A stretch of DNA of 64,000 nucleotides, taken from NCBI GenBank assembly GCA_036874045.1, contig CM072345.1, positions 12,882,501 through 12,946,500 of the forward strand, read 5' to 3'. This document shows, piece after piece, positions 1 through 11,535 of the stretch (its first letter is position 1; the number at the start of each line of letters is the position of its first letter). The notes beneath the pieces are model-generated. The model did not search any database. It had not been told where the DNA came from and saw only the letters and a program-made list of their open reading frames with translations. The position numbers were made by a program, and so were the translations under genes. Source of the stretch: Cymodocea nodosa. Its lineage: Eukaryota; Streptophyta; Magnoliopsida; Alismatales; Cymodoceaceae.

Positions 1-3000
1 TGTCGTCCAGGGAAGCGTCGGAGTACGTGTGGGGAGGAGCGATCCCTCTCCAGATCCACCTACACGAATCTGAAATCACCGCTCTCCCTCCTCCTCCTCC
101 CGCCTTGGTATCGCGCCCACTCTCTTCTTCTCGTTCGTCCATTCACGGAAGGACTTTTGATTGTTGTCGCGTTGTCTTGTTTTTTGATGGACGAGTTGCC
201 TTTTGTTTTGTTTCGGTTTTTATTTTTCTTTTGGGAATTGCAGATTTTGGGACCGAGAATTGGATACCTTCCTCTGCTGGTTCCGATTCTGAAGCCTCAC
301 TTCAGCAGCGCGCTTCCTCCTGGGGTGGACACTGTTTGGTTTGATTACAAGGGTCTGCCTCTGAAGTGGTATACGATACACACACACACGCATATAAACA
401 TATATGACACAACACTTGATCTTAGCCAAAAGGCCGAGAAAGGTTATGACATCAAGGGCCCACAAAATCATAATTACACAACAAAAAGTGTAGTTGGGGC
501 CAATTATTGGAACCATTGCAGTGGGTGTTTTACGACGCCCCTGTAGTTATTTTTGTTTTAAAAGCGGAATTTTAACAACAAAAAATTAAAATGCCAACAC
601 AATGAAAATGTCACGTACAATAAAATTAGAAAAAGAAATAAAAAAAATGTACGATAATTTAGGATCAAAACCATTATAGATAATTGCGCCGATTCTCAAT
701 AAATCTATAACAGATGCATAATCTGAGAGTCTTCCCATTTGATCATCAGATGTATAATCCAATTAGTGGAATGAATTTTGCAAACATAAATGCACATTTT
801 AACCAATTGATTATTAGGTGGTGCCAATGAAGTGATTTTTGCATGGGGTTGATTCAGAAAGAAGCACCTCAATCAGTGAAATTTATATCCAAGAGTTACC
901 ATGTTTTAGCAATGAATCCTAAGATGTAGCATATTCAAAAACGATCAAAAAATTTAGATATTGCATTTTTTAATCTTATAAAAACATCTAACACGTTTTG
1001 GTTATCCTTCTTTCAGGTACATCCCAACTGGAGTTCTCTTTGATCTCTTATGTTCTGAACCAGAGAGGCCATGGAACTTGACGGTATATATCATAAAAAG
1101 TATCTTTCAAGTTATTTTCTCTTATGGTGCATCATCTAGACTAGATTGCTTACTTTTTCTGTTGACAGGATACATTTATATAGACAAAAATCTTTTGCTA
1201 AAGCATCTTTGAGTCATTTCATAAATGTTTTACATATAATACTTCTATTTCTAAGGAATAAGAAGCATGTCGCATTTAGTGCAGTGGATTTATATTTACA
1301 TACTATATGATGTGGTCGACCATTGAACTTGATTTGTCTAACATCTTTATATTTACGAAATTCATGATAACTAAGATACAATATTTTACACCTATGTAAA
1401 ATTATGGTCCAATGGTTATCAACATTGTAAGTAAACATCATATGTTTGTTTTTCTTATTTAAAAGAATAAATTCTTTTTTATTTCTATGTTCTACAAGTA
1501 AATAATAATAATTCTCTCTCTATAGCTGGTCGCATTTGGATTACTAAGTTCAGTACTTTTGTAACGTTATGCATTGCTTTTATAATGTTGTACAGATTCA
1601 TTTTAGAGGATACCCTTCTGACCTTCTTACCCCTTGTGAAGGTGAAGACAGCATAAAATGGAGCTTTATAAATTCATTGAAAGAGGTCAGGAAACTGTCA
1701 CTTCAATACCATTCTTTGTGGCACACAACTGATTCTGTGTTGCTGATATCTCCCAAAACTAGAGCTTACGGAAAGGCAATTATCCTTTGCAGTGACATGC
1801 CTGATGTCTTTTCTCAGTCAAGGTTTCTGTGCCTGAGAATTTATTCTTGTTTCTTCTCTTCTAGTACTGACAGAAGAATTTCTATTAGGAAAAAATTACA
1901 GAGGCAGTATTTGACATTTGTTCACCTTATATATGAATTTGCATGCTTTCCAAATCTTTATTTGTCAGTATTTACCAATCATTTGCTTATCTAATATGCA
2001 GTTTCCTAAACTTTACATCAATCACCAGTGTTTAAACTTTCACTTTATGCATATTTTGTTTCCCAAACTATGGAGTTTGTTCTGTTAAAACAATTTGATT
2101 GTTAATTAGTCACCTTATTTTCGTATTATTTTATGAAATACAATTTTTCTTCTCTATGACATTTGCTTGTGATTAATGGAAAGCTATGCATAAATTTCCT
2201 GGATTTTACACTTATAAAATACAAACAAATTGTGCATCCACTGGATTTTAAAACTACTATCTTTGTTAGAGTAATATATTCATGTTCCAAATGACCTATG
2301 CTTTGCCTTGTACTTTTAATTGGTATTATTATATGTAACATAATTTGCCTCTCCAGAAATATTTTGCATTATTACGTGAAATACAATTTTCTTCTCTGGG
2401 AATTTTTTTTGATCAGTGGAAAAACTTAAACATTAGCTTGTTGGAGGTTGAATCCAGAGTTTTTAAGGCATCTTGCCTTATCACCTCAGGCAACTAGGCA
2501 AGGCAAGGGTCCTTGCCTGAGGACTGATTTAGGTGCAAGGGTTCAGTAAGGTTCTTGCCTTTGGCCTTGAACATCTTGATCTCCTTGGTGAAGAGATGGT
2601 GTTCCCTTACCTTTTCAGTGATTTTTTTGCACTCCAATAGTCCTCTAGTGAGGTATTTCTCATCCTTCAATGACTTTTCTTTAGCTCTAACTTTTTGGTC
2701 ATCACAAGTATACAAGCTTCCTTTTTTTATAATTTTATTATCTTAATATCCTACTTTTTTGTTCATCAATTTTTTTGTAAGGATGATCTTATTTTATCAA
2801 TGAGAACCATCTAACTTTAAAGAAATTCTAATGATTTTTCTGAATTTCTAATGTTTAAGATTTCAAGTAATCTAAAATGTAAAAAGTTGCTTTATTTGTT
2901 ATCTATATATTTATGTAGGCTCTAGTTTTTTGTAACATGTAGATTAGCACATTAGTACCTTTAGTTTTTGTGAAATTTAATGTCCATGTTTGTGACTTTA

Positions 3001-6000
3001 GTGACGAGTAAATCTTGAATGTATTAGACATTAGATTGAAATACATAGTTTAGTATATTTATTTCACTGACTTGTCATTATGATGTTTAATATTGTTTAT
3101 TTTATTCATATTTGATTTAATTAATGATGCATTATACAATTGGATGCTTAGCTTTATTTATTTATTTAAATTTCATAAGCCATCCCCTTGCTTCAATCAG
3201 GTAGTCACCTCTTGCCTTAGGCATTTTAGAAGGGTGTCACCTTAACATTGATTTTCAACTGCATAACTGTGAGGAGATTTTTAATAAAATGTTCTACATC
3301 CACTAGGATTTGAAACTGCAAAATTTTTTGGATAATGGCTGTGGTTTTTGCATTCATCAATATTCGAACTTTGATAAGAACTGAGTACTACTGCTCCTAA
3401 TCAACTGTTGTTTATTCAAAACTACAATATTTATGTACCAAATGAACTGTGCTTCATACTGTACTTTGCAAAGTGATCATTCATTGCTCTGAATTTTTCC
3501 ATACTAAATAATCTATTTTAAAATGGAATTGCCTTTTGGATGCTACATTCAATAAATAAAGTAGAGAACCATGTTTACATATTGTAATTAGAATCACTCT
3601 TTTCATTCCTTTCCAAGTTTCTTTTCTTTTGGGAAGAAAATAGAGTTACCAAATTTTGACTGAACTGTACCTTGTAGGCAGCATATATAATTAATGGAAA
3701 CTGCAAGAATGTCATGAACATGTCCCAGGCTGACCAATTGGAGCTCTGGCAATCAATAACAAAAGGTATATTGGTCTCACTTATTCTTTTTAGGCTTTAG
3801 GGTTTGTTGTTGCATGCTCTTTGTCTTAGTTGTGTTTGATAGATGGCATACATTATGCAAAACCAATATTATAGAACATTATTTTGATTGATTTTGGATT
3901 TATTATTCATGAAATGCAATTGCCATGCTTAGTTTAGATTATGATTTATAAGAGAATCTCTCCCATAATCTACAAAAAAGTGGATTTTGTTGCTATAATA
4001 TATACACATATACACACATAGAAGAATGATCACCTGTGGTTAACCATAGGTCACCGTTCTCTCTAAATCATGTGGATCACCCACCTGTACGCTGCATGAT
4101 TTAGAGGAGGAAATCAATTGTGGTTAACATAAACTGAAATGTCAAAAAAGGAAACCACATAATTAATGTTCCATTACTCATGGATTTACGTTAGTGGTTA
4201 TGGTTACTCTTGAAAATTGTGTGAAGCATGCACTTTGCAAGAAATGATTTCCTTTATTCTTGGCCATCCAAAAGAGTGATTCATATGGAGGTTCTTCTCT
4301 AAATTCTCTACACCCATGTCTAGGTTTTTCTTGTCCTTCTGTCACGCAAGTTCTTCACTTCCTCACTCATGCACAGGTTCCTAGCTTGCTCCCTCAAACA
4401 CAGCTAGCATTGCTTCTCCCCTTGTGGTGGCATAGTTAGCAACTGAGGACAACAGTTGCTGAGGGATCACATCTGTAATGTCGGGATCTCTAAGGGAGAA
4501 ATGGCAGATCTGATTGATAACTTGCGGTTTTTAGAAAAATATAATATTTTTACGAATGTATAAGCCCATCCACCACCGTCATGCTCATCTCCTTCTAGAA
4601 ATTGCCATTGTAATTTGTGTTTCTTACTTCTAGAAATTGTCTTATTCATTTTTACAATGTAATGAATTGATATATTATTTTCTTATTTTTCAAAAAAATT
4701 TTAAAATAATAATAGTAACAGTGTAATACAATTTCTTTTATTACTGTGAATCTATTCTTGAATTAATAATAGTAATACGGTTGCACCATTATCAAAAAAA
4801 AGTAATACGATTACTATTTTATTGCTATGTTGTACTAGATTTTTGGTATAATTAAAATAGTCATATTGAATAGAATTGTTGAATCAGTAGTACTAATTTG
4901 AATCAGTAATATGCATGTTTCTTAATACAATATCTATATAAAAATGCAAACATTATGATTATAAAAGTTTCCATATCCATTTAAATAAATCATTGTTAAA
5001 AATGATCATCAAACCATGATAACATAGAAAGTCATTAATTATTTTCCATAATTCATGGATCCACCATTTATGGTAACAAGAAAATTTTTGAAATTGAATT
5101 TCAAATTACATGAAAATCTTCCATAATTTTAAAATATAATATATAAATGATTCTAAATAAATCAAGTATCGCCATTAAATTTTATAGCTAGATTATATGG
5201 GAAGTATCTAAGGAATGCACCAGTTAGGATACGAGATTTAATTAGTGTAAAAGAAACTAAAAGTAGAAGTATGTCTAATCATCGTTCAAGTGTTTATCTA
5301 TCATTGTTTTATATGTATAATTTGCATAATTAACCCTGTAGCTGAACTCATTCATAGTAAACCCACAAACGTTTGGATTCCATTTTTGTTCTACAACAGG
5401 CTTATAATTTGCTCCAACATACATAACAGGCATGAAAATGCCATGTTATATATCATAAATATTGATGCTTCCTTAAATTTTATAGGTCAATTGGAAAGCT
5501 ACCTACATGCTTCTTCTAGGCTTAAGCTTGGACCACTTGGTGTAGATTGCATCCTAAAGAAATCTCCTGGCACGCATTCTCAAACAGGCACTAATGAGAC
5601 AAATAGTGGTCTTACAAATCAGACGGGTATTAATATCTTTATATGTGTTTTCCAGTTGGTTGAAGTACACTAGCAAGAACTCATTATTTAGTTTTACTTC
5701 TATTGGAGTTGGAGGTTTATAATCTAGGGCAGGGTTTTGGCTCCTTCTTGCATATTGCCAGAAGAAATCAATGTTCTGCGTTCATTAATAATTTAAATAA
5801 TAGGAATCTGGGTGCTTTACTTGGTTAAGGAAGTATAAATGGTTCCAATTTTCCAGCTTGGTTCATTAGAATTCATATACAATTCTATTTTTTATCCTTT
5901 AAAATTATTATGTATAGGGCTTTTTCCAAGTACCGTTGTTAAACTATCATTTTACATCAATACCTTCTTTATATTAAATATTTCTAAAAAATCCTTTGGA

Positions 6001-9000
6001 ATGCTCAAAACTTGGTTACATGCTCTCACCAACTTTTATTTTGTTCGTCACACTCCCCACTATCCAACCATGGTTAATATGAAATTCATCAATGCGTAAC
6101 TGCTCAATCCCTCCCCCCTAGACAATGGTCATCCTCTACCAGGGGTGTCTATGGTTCGATTAAATTTGGTTAATTGAGCTACACCAAACCATTTATGTTT
6201 TAGTTTGGTGTATTAGTATTGTATGGTTTGATTCAGTTCTCCATTTCTAGAACTATTAAAAATGATTCAATTCTTGGTTTCTAGTGTGGTTAACCAAACT
6301 AGAACTAGAATCAATATATTTATTAATATTTTATATAATATATGATATATTATGTTGGTTTTGCTTGTGGACTATTGAATGTTTTATTTTAATCTCAACC
6401 CTTCATCTTTTTACCTTAACAAATTCTAGTGTGGTGTAAGAATGCTAGTTATATATTATCTACCATCTTTTATTGATTTTTTATTATCTAGTCATGTTAA
6501 TGTATACTTGTAAGGATTATCTTGATATTTAATTTAGACAAATATATTTGGGATTGAAACATGGATATATTTATGTTAGTTTTACTGTCCCAAAATACAT
6601 GTTGAATCATACTTTATTTTTAGGTGAGAACCAAGAATTGATGGGAATCAACTGATTTTTTTTAATGGTGTGGTTCTTAAGATACATAATTTGGTTTCAA
6701 TGACAGGTAAATACGATTCAATTAATAACTGAACCATGTACAATCCTATGATCAACACCACCATGATTTGTCATGCATGTGCAAAATTGAACCTCTTGGA
6801 GTTGAACCACTCCCTCACCGAACTGAACTAGACTTCGATCTAGACCCTCCCTTCTTGTCTGAAGACTGGATGCTTGAAAGGTGTTGGATCCACCAACTCT
6901 CCATCATCAATCTAACCTTATTTAATGATTCAAGTATTTGTTGGGCAGTCATAAGCATGTGCTTGTGGATAATCATGCCTTGCACCAGATTTTTGTGTTC
7001 CCTTCACTGCCACACCAGCTTCAACTTTTAAAAAATTGAACTCCATAGCCTATCTTCAGTCAGGACCGAAACCAGTTGAGCCCATTGTTGTCCAGATCAC
7101 CTCTATTGCTTCCTTGCCCATTTCTCCCAGATACGCCAGAACCAAACCCAAACTTAGAGAAAATTAGAGTAGTGTCTCTGGTATGATATTTTGGCAAGCA
7201 TGGTTATTTACACTGTTAAGAAAGTTATATGAACTTATATGTGATTGGGCACTCGGTCAGATAGAACCCTGTAAATAAATGGCTAAATAATATACAAGTA
7301 TAGTTGACGGGAAGGAGGTACGATACTGTTCATTGTCTTCTACCTTCGAACTGTGCGTGATGCACTGGGTTTGTGGAGCTTGAGTCCACGTCGAAGTCCA
7401 CCTTACCTCCATCTTGGCCCTGTAACAAACATGGAAAAGAATATGGATACATGATGATAGCACAGGAGCACCCTATCGATGGTTCTAGACTCTTGTTAGA
7501 AGTTGGAGCTCATCAGCCTCTATTGCTGATAATTCCACCTCATCTCATTTACCATTCTTGATCTTGCAGCTACTGTGGTCATCAGAAGCTCCTCTGATGC
7601 CACCATTCTGCTCACATGATCACATGTGCAGGATCCTTGGGAGATTCTTCTTAGGTTCAATTTTGGATTTTGGCATAACCGCATCAGAAAGTCATGCCTT
7701 TGGAAATGACAAAAGCTTGTTTCAATTGGCAATGCTTTATGTTTCCTTTTTCTATACTCCCACAGTGTTGATTTCATTCTTCCTTCACCTTTGTCAGCAT
7801 TGCTTGAAGGGAAGCTTGTTTTGTTGGGTATCAAGAGTTTGAGCTGATATGTCATGCTGTTGTGCTTTTATGTTTGGTTTTATGACCATAGCACTCTAGG
7901 GTTGTTGGTATCCAGGACCTGAGATGGGTCAGCTGGGACAAGCTGGCTAGTGATGATACCTTGGCTGAGGTGGCAACAGGAACACCTCTTGGTGGTTCCT
8001 CTTCCTCCATCACCAGCACCAATTAGAACCACCAAGTGGGTTTAGGGTTTATAATATGAAGAAGAGGAAGAAGAAAAAGGAGACGATGCTTCAATGATCC
8101 ATTTTTTGTTGGATGCTATTGCAGCAAAATAACTGAGGGTAATAATAGCAGTTAAACAACATAACACTATTATGTTTCATTTTAACTTGATGACATCCAA
8201 GTAAATTTCAAGTGTTATGATGGACATTAGAGAAGTATTTAATATAAGGAAGGTATTGACGTGAAATGATAGTTTAACAAGGGTATTTGATCAGGGAAAA
8301 CCCTAATGTATATTAGATAAGGATCCTGATTCTTTTATGCCCTTTTAGTAAACATCCCATGCCACTGAAAGAATCTTGATGTTTTTCTTTTTCCACAGAG
8401 ATAACCTTTTGTTGCTAAATAATTTAAAATTTGAAAAAATAAAAGCAAATACTTTAGAACATCATTTCCATTTTTGCGTTATTTCTTCAAATTATTTGGA
8501 AACAAGTTGCTGTGAGCATCATCATATTATCAGTCTATTCATTTTCAACCATCTTTCCATTGAGAAATACCATTCATTATAAGTTGTAACATTAGCAAGA
8601 CAGTCGGAGTCATCAGTTCCCCACATCTTATTTTTTTGTATCATTGGTATAAGGTAGATATTTTGTCCTCAAATAAGCTTTCTCGTTTAGTGAGGATTGA
8701 CTAGCCTTTTTTAGTAATTTCTTCTTTTTTCTTGGTTTATTTGCTGCTGTCTTAGTTATATTATTATGTTAGCCTATCTAAAGCAGCAGTGCTTTGTTAG
8801 TTTGCTTGTGAGTCTATTTCCTGAAGTTTCTAAATTCTGAAATATGTATTCTATTTTCTGCAAATTCTTGGGTATTTGTTGTCAAGTCTTTACTGCAAGC
8901 CTTTACCATAATTGCATTTTTTATGTATTTAATTATATTCAGTATTTAGATTTTGTGCTTGTATTTGCATGGGGTAAGTCTGGGTATTGGTGGAATGAGG

Positions 9001-9804
9001 CATCTTTTTCTTATTTTGAAAGCTATTATCAGGAAGAATACCTGTCCGTCTATATGTACGCTATGCTGGGGAGTGCCTTAATGATTTAGAGGATGCATCT
9101 CCAGTAGAATCCTGGGATAACATCTCCTACATAAATCGCCCAGTTGACGTTCACTTTGAAGAAGGTACCATGAATCATGAAATTTACAGATTATGCATAC
9201 ACGTTCTTTTCCGAGGCACACATCTTTATTAAAAAAATTATTCTATTGTTTCCTCTTGACAATATGAAAATATTATTCAGGAGTTCACGACTGCTTGCAA
9301 TTTCTCCTGAAACATGAAATTTTTTTGCACATCCAAGATCCCTAAAAATACATGCTACTGTTTGCAATAGAGATTTCTGTAACTTAAAGGATCGGCTCTC
9401 TTTCATTCTCTCACGCGTAAATCTAATGCCCAGTTACCCCTGCTTGGAATACTTTTCATACTGCAGGCAAATATCTTACGTTAAGAACTGCCATGGAATC
9501 TCTACTTCCTGATTTTTTCGGCAATGAGTTTTCAAAAGTTGATCTCCAAACCTTAAGTGGGAAAATCGAACTTCTTGAGGGCGATCCAGGCTCCGGGGCT
9601 TCGGAAACAAGTAGGAGAAATACTGGACCAGAAGGCTCACAAGCCGAAGATCAAGCAAAAAAGTTCAAAATCAAGCTTGTTCGCATTCAAGGAATTGAAC
9701 CGGAACTGGATATTCCTCTTGCCTGGGTTTTTAACAACTTGGCAAATCCTGAATACTTTCTGCACATCTGTCTGTTTGTCTTCTCAGATAATAAGGTAGG
9801 GTAG
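1..9804 (+). CDS. ATG5: Autophagy protein 5 (ATG5), 8 exons, start codon cut by window edge
   Basis: ATG5 is the acceptor of the ubiquitin-like ATG12. The conjugate, with ATG16, directs ATG8 lipidation on the growing autophagosome. Exons that keep frame: 1-107, 244-368, 1017-1083, 1596-1685, 3678-3765, 5486-5626, 9033-9164, 9467-9804, giving about 362 residues (Arabidopsis ATG5 is about 337). Base 1 appears to be the T of the ATG, since the frame then reads M-S-S-R-E-A-S-E-Y-V-W, as in plant ATG5. Clear family blocks are GAIPLQIHLHESEI, PRIGYLPLL, WFDYKGLPLKWYIPTGVLFD, PCEGEDSIKW and KLVRIQGIE. The ATG12 acceptor lysine is expected in INGNCKNVMNMSQ at exon 5 (about Lys140). The acidic linker in exon 8 is the least conserved part. 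The C-terminus (SDNKVG, then TAG) overlaps a possible GT donor, so a further short exon cannot be excluded. Introns 4 and 6 are long and contain repeats. Confidence 0.96.
411..447 (-). pseudogene. U2 snRNA 5'-end fragment in ATG5 intron 2
   Basis: Read on the minus strand from 447 downward, the sequence begins ATAACCTTTCTCGG and continues through GGCCTTTTGGCTAAGATCAAGTG in two adjoining blocks. This matches the highly conserved first ~35 nt of U2 snRNA apart from one extra A near the 5' end. After the AAGTGTTGTGTC segment, similarity stops in a CA-repeat, so roughly the first fifth of a normal ~196-nt U2 is present. I see no upstream sequence element or properly placed TATA box of plant snRNA genes beyond 447. 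It is most likely a truncated retro-copy, not a working gene. Confidence 0.75.
2460..3250. repeat. Degenerate dispersed repeat in ATG5 intron 4
   Basis: The stretch opens with short words built around AGGCAAGGCAAGG and TTGCCTGAGG and closes near 3180-3245 with related words (CTTGCCTTAGGC). The two ends are partly inverted relative to each other. The part at 2590-2690 (GTGAAGAGATGGTG, then TTTTCAGTGATTTTT, then TTCTCATCCTTCAA) recurs in diverged form in intron 2 of the QPT gene at about 53094-53180. I read it as a decayed DNA-transposon-type repeat. Its exact ends and family cannot be fixed by eye. Confidence 0.5.
5627..9032. other. Long ATG5 intron 6 with repeat-like tracts
   Basis: This 3.4-kb intron separates exons 6 and 7 of ATG5. 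From about 6138 (CAGGGGTGTCTATGG) to 6760 it contains many copies of words like GGTTTGATT, GAACCA and ACTAGAAC, a style common in old hAT-like elements, but no clean second terminus was found. From about 7350 to 8060 the base composition becomes more balanced, with short interrupted open frames on both strands, probably a transposon relic. No protein family could be named. Confidence 0.4.
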
Positions 9805-11535
9805 TGATAATTTTGGTTTACTTGAAAATTTGAAGTTATTTATCTTTCAACAACAATGGTGTGTTTCATGCTCTGTGACTTGTATATATTAATTTTTTAA
9901 CCACATCAAAAATTTGTATCAGCCAATTATTTCCTGCAACATTCTGTCCAAAATTATGTATGCCGGTTGGCATTGCTTCATTTACTGAACTTCGACTAAC
10001 TTTTTGTACGTAAGAACGTTGCAGTGAGACAAGAGCGAGGGTTTTTTATCTTAATAAGAGCCAGATATCTCTCTTCCATACTCAAATCGGGCGACAAAAG
10101 CAAATCATGGTTCTCTTGAATTGATAACGTTTTTGTTTAAACTTGAATCTATAATATCTTTTATGCATTCTGATTAATTTTTCTACTATTAATTTTCATT
10201 ATCATTGTTATTTGTTTTATATTTCTAATTATATAATGCATTTATGATATCCTTTGAAGCAATATGATTTTTTACGAAGGATTTGTTTATGTAATTGAAT
10301 TGAATACGATAGAATTAGAATTTCAGTTGGAAATGAAATTGAATAGAATTAGATGAAAATAAAATTTAAGTATTTGTGAATATAGAAGAAAATGATAAAA
10401 TTAGAATTTTATGTTTGTGTATAATAATATAATATAATTGTAATTAATTAATTATTTAGTATGTTATATAATAATATCATTAGACGTTGATATGTTATTA
10501 ATATAATCTTACATTTAATAACAAAGTTCAAATATTCATATGAAGGAGTAAAAATGAAATTTTCATTTAAAGGGATGAGAATTTAGATTCATATTTTTTA
10601 CCTATAGGATTATAATTTAAATAAGAATTGTAATTTTACGTGCATAAACATTTTAACATTTAGAATTAGATGAAATTTAAATTTATTTTTGTCTAATTTG
10701 AAATATACAAATTCTACCAAAATTAATCTATATTACATACCATTCTTTTAATTTTATTAGAATATATGTTTTAAAAATTATTAAAGTATAGATATTAATG
10801 GTGTTAATATAGAATAGTATTTAAGATTCCTGACGTTAATAATTAGTTTTATAATCCATTAAAATTTTATGTTTCAATTGAATAACTAATCAAATGCAAG
10901 CCGATTCTTATGTACGTTTTCATGTTTCATTTCAAAATATATTTAAAAAAATGTCAAAAGGTAAGGGTGAAGAAATAAACAACAATAGAAGTCAAAAGAA
11001 AGAAGATAAACAACGTAAAGGATTCGAGGTCAATTCTATTGGACCACCCGTCGGCAGTGAGAGTAGTACGATAATTCCAAGTAAACATCATCTCATGTGC
11101 ATTATCTATGTTTGCACTTGAAGAAGAATATTTTAGTTAAAAAATAAAAAATTCTATGAAATGTTGAATTGATATCTTTAAAAAATAAAATTATTTTTAT
11201 TTAATCTGATAACATAGTTGGTGTTCTTTTGAATGAAAGTTAAATTTTAAAAAAAAGTCATTAGTTTTTTTTTTTGGTAAAAAATGACCATAAGTTAGAA
11301 TTAAAAGACGCTAATATTACAAAAAACAAAAATCAATCATTTCCAAAACAAGTAAAAACAGGAGTGCAGGAACAAAACGGCCGAGTATCGACTGTTTCCC
11401 CTCGTTCCAAGTAAAAGACATCCACACGATCGGCGACGAATTGCATCCCTACCGTCCGATTATCATCTCGAAGCACGGTGACGCCGCAAAACCCCGTCGA
11501 AAACGAAGCACCCATGGCCGTTCCTGCTTTCAGGG
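9805..11535. other. AT-rich spacer between ATG5 and the RRM gene
   Basis: No gene was recognised. The first part is ATG5 3' flank. From about 10130 to 11330 the sequence is strongly AT-rich with short A and T runs. A lysine-rich open frame at 10894-11121 lacks any family resemblance and probably is not a gene. GC content rises sharply from about 11380, marking the promoter and leader of the RRM gene. Confidence 0.5.

Noticed and set aside
27..344. Open frame starting MWGGAIPL
   Set aside because: Only its first part is real (ATG5 exon 1). The frame reads on into intron 1 past the GT donor at 108.
6138..6760. Possible hAT element starting CAGGGGTGTCTATGG
   Set aside because: Only one terminus resembles hAT ends. 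No matching right end or 8-bp duplication was found, so it is described only as repeat-like.
10894..11121. Lysine-rich 75-codon open frame
   Set aside because: It is AT-rich, has no family resemblance and no neighbouring exons.
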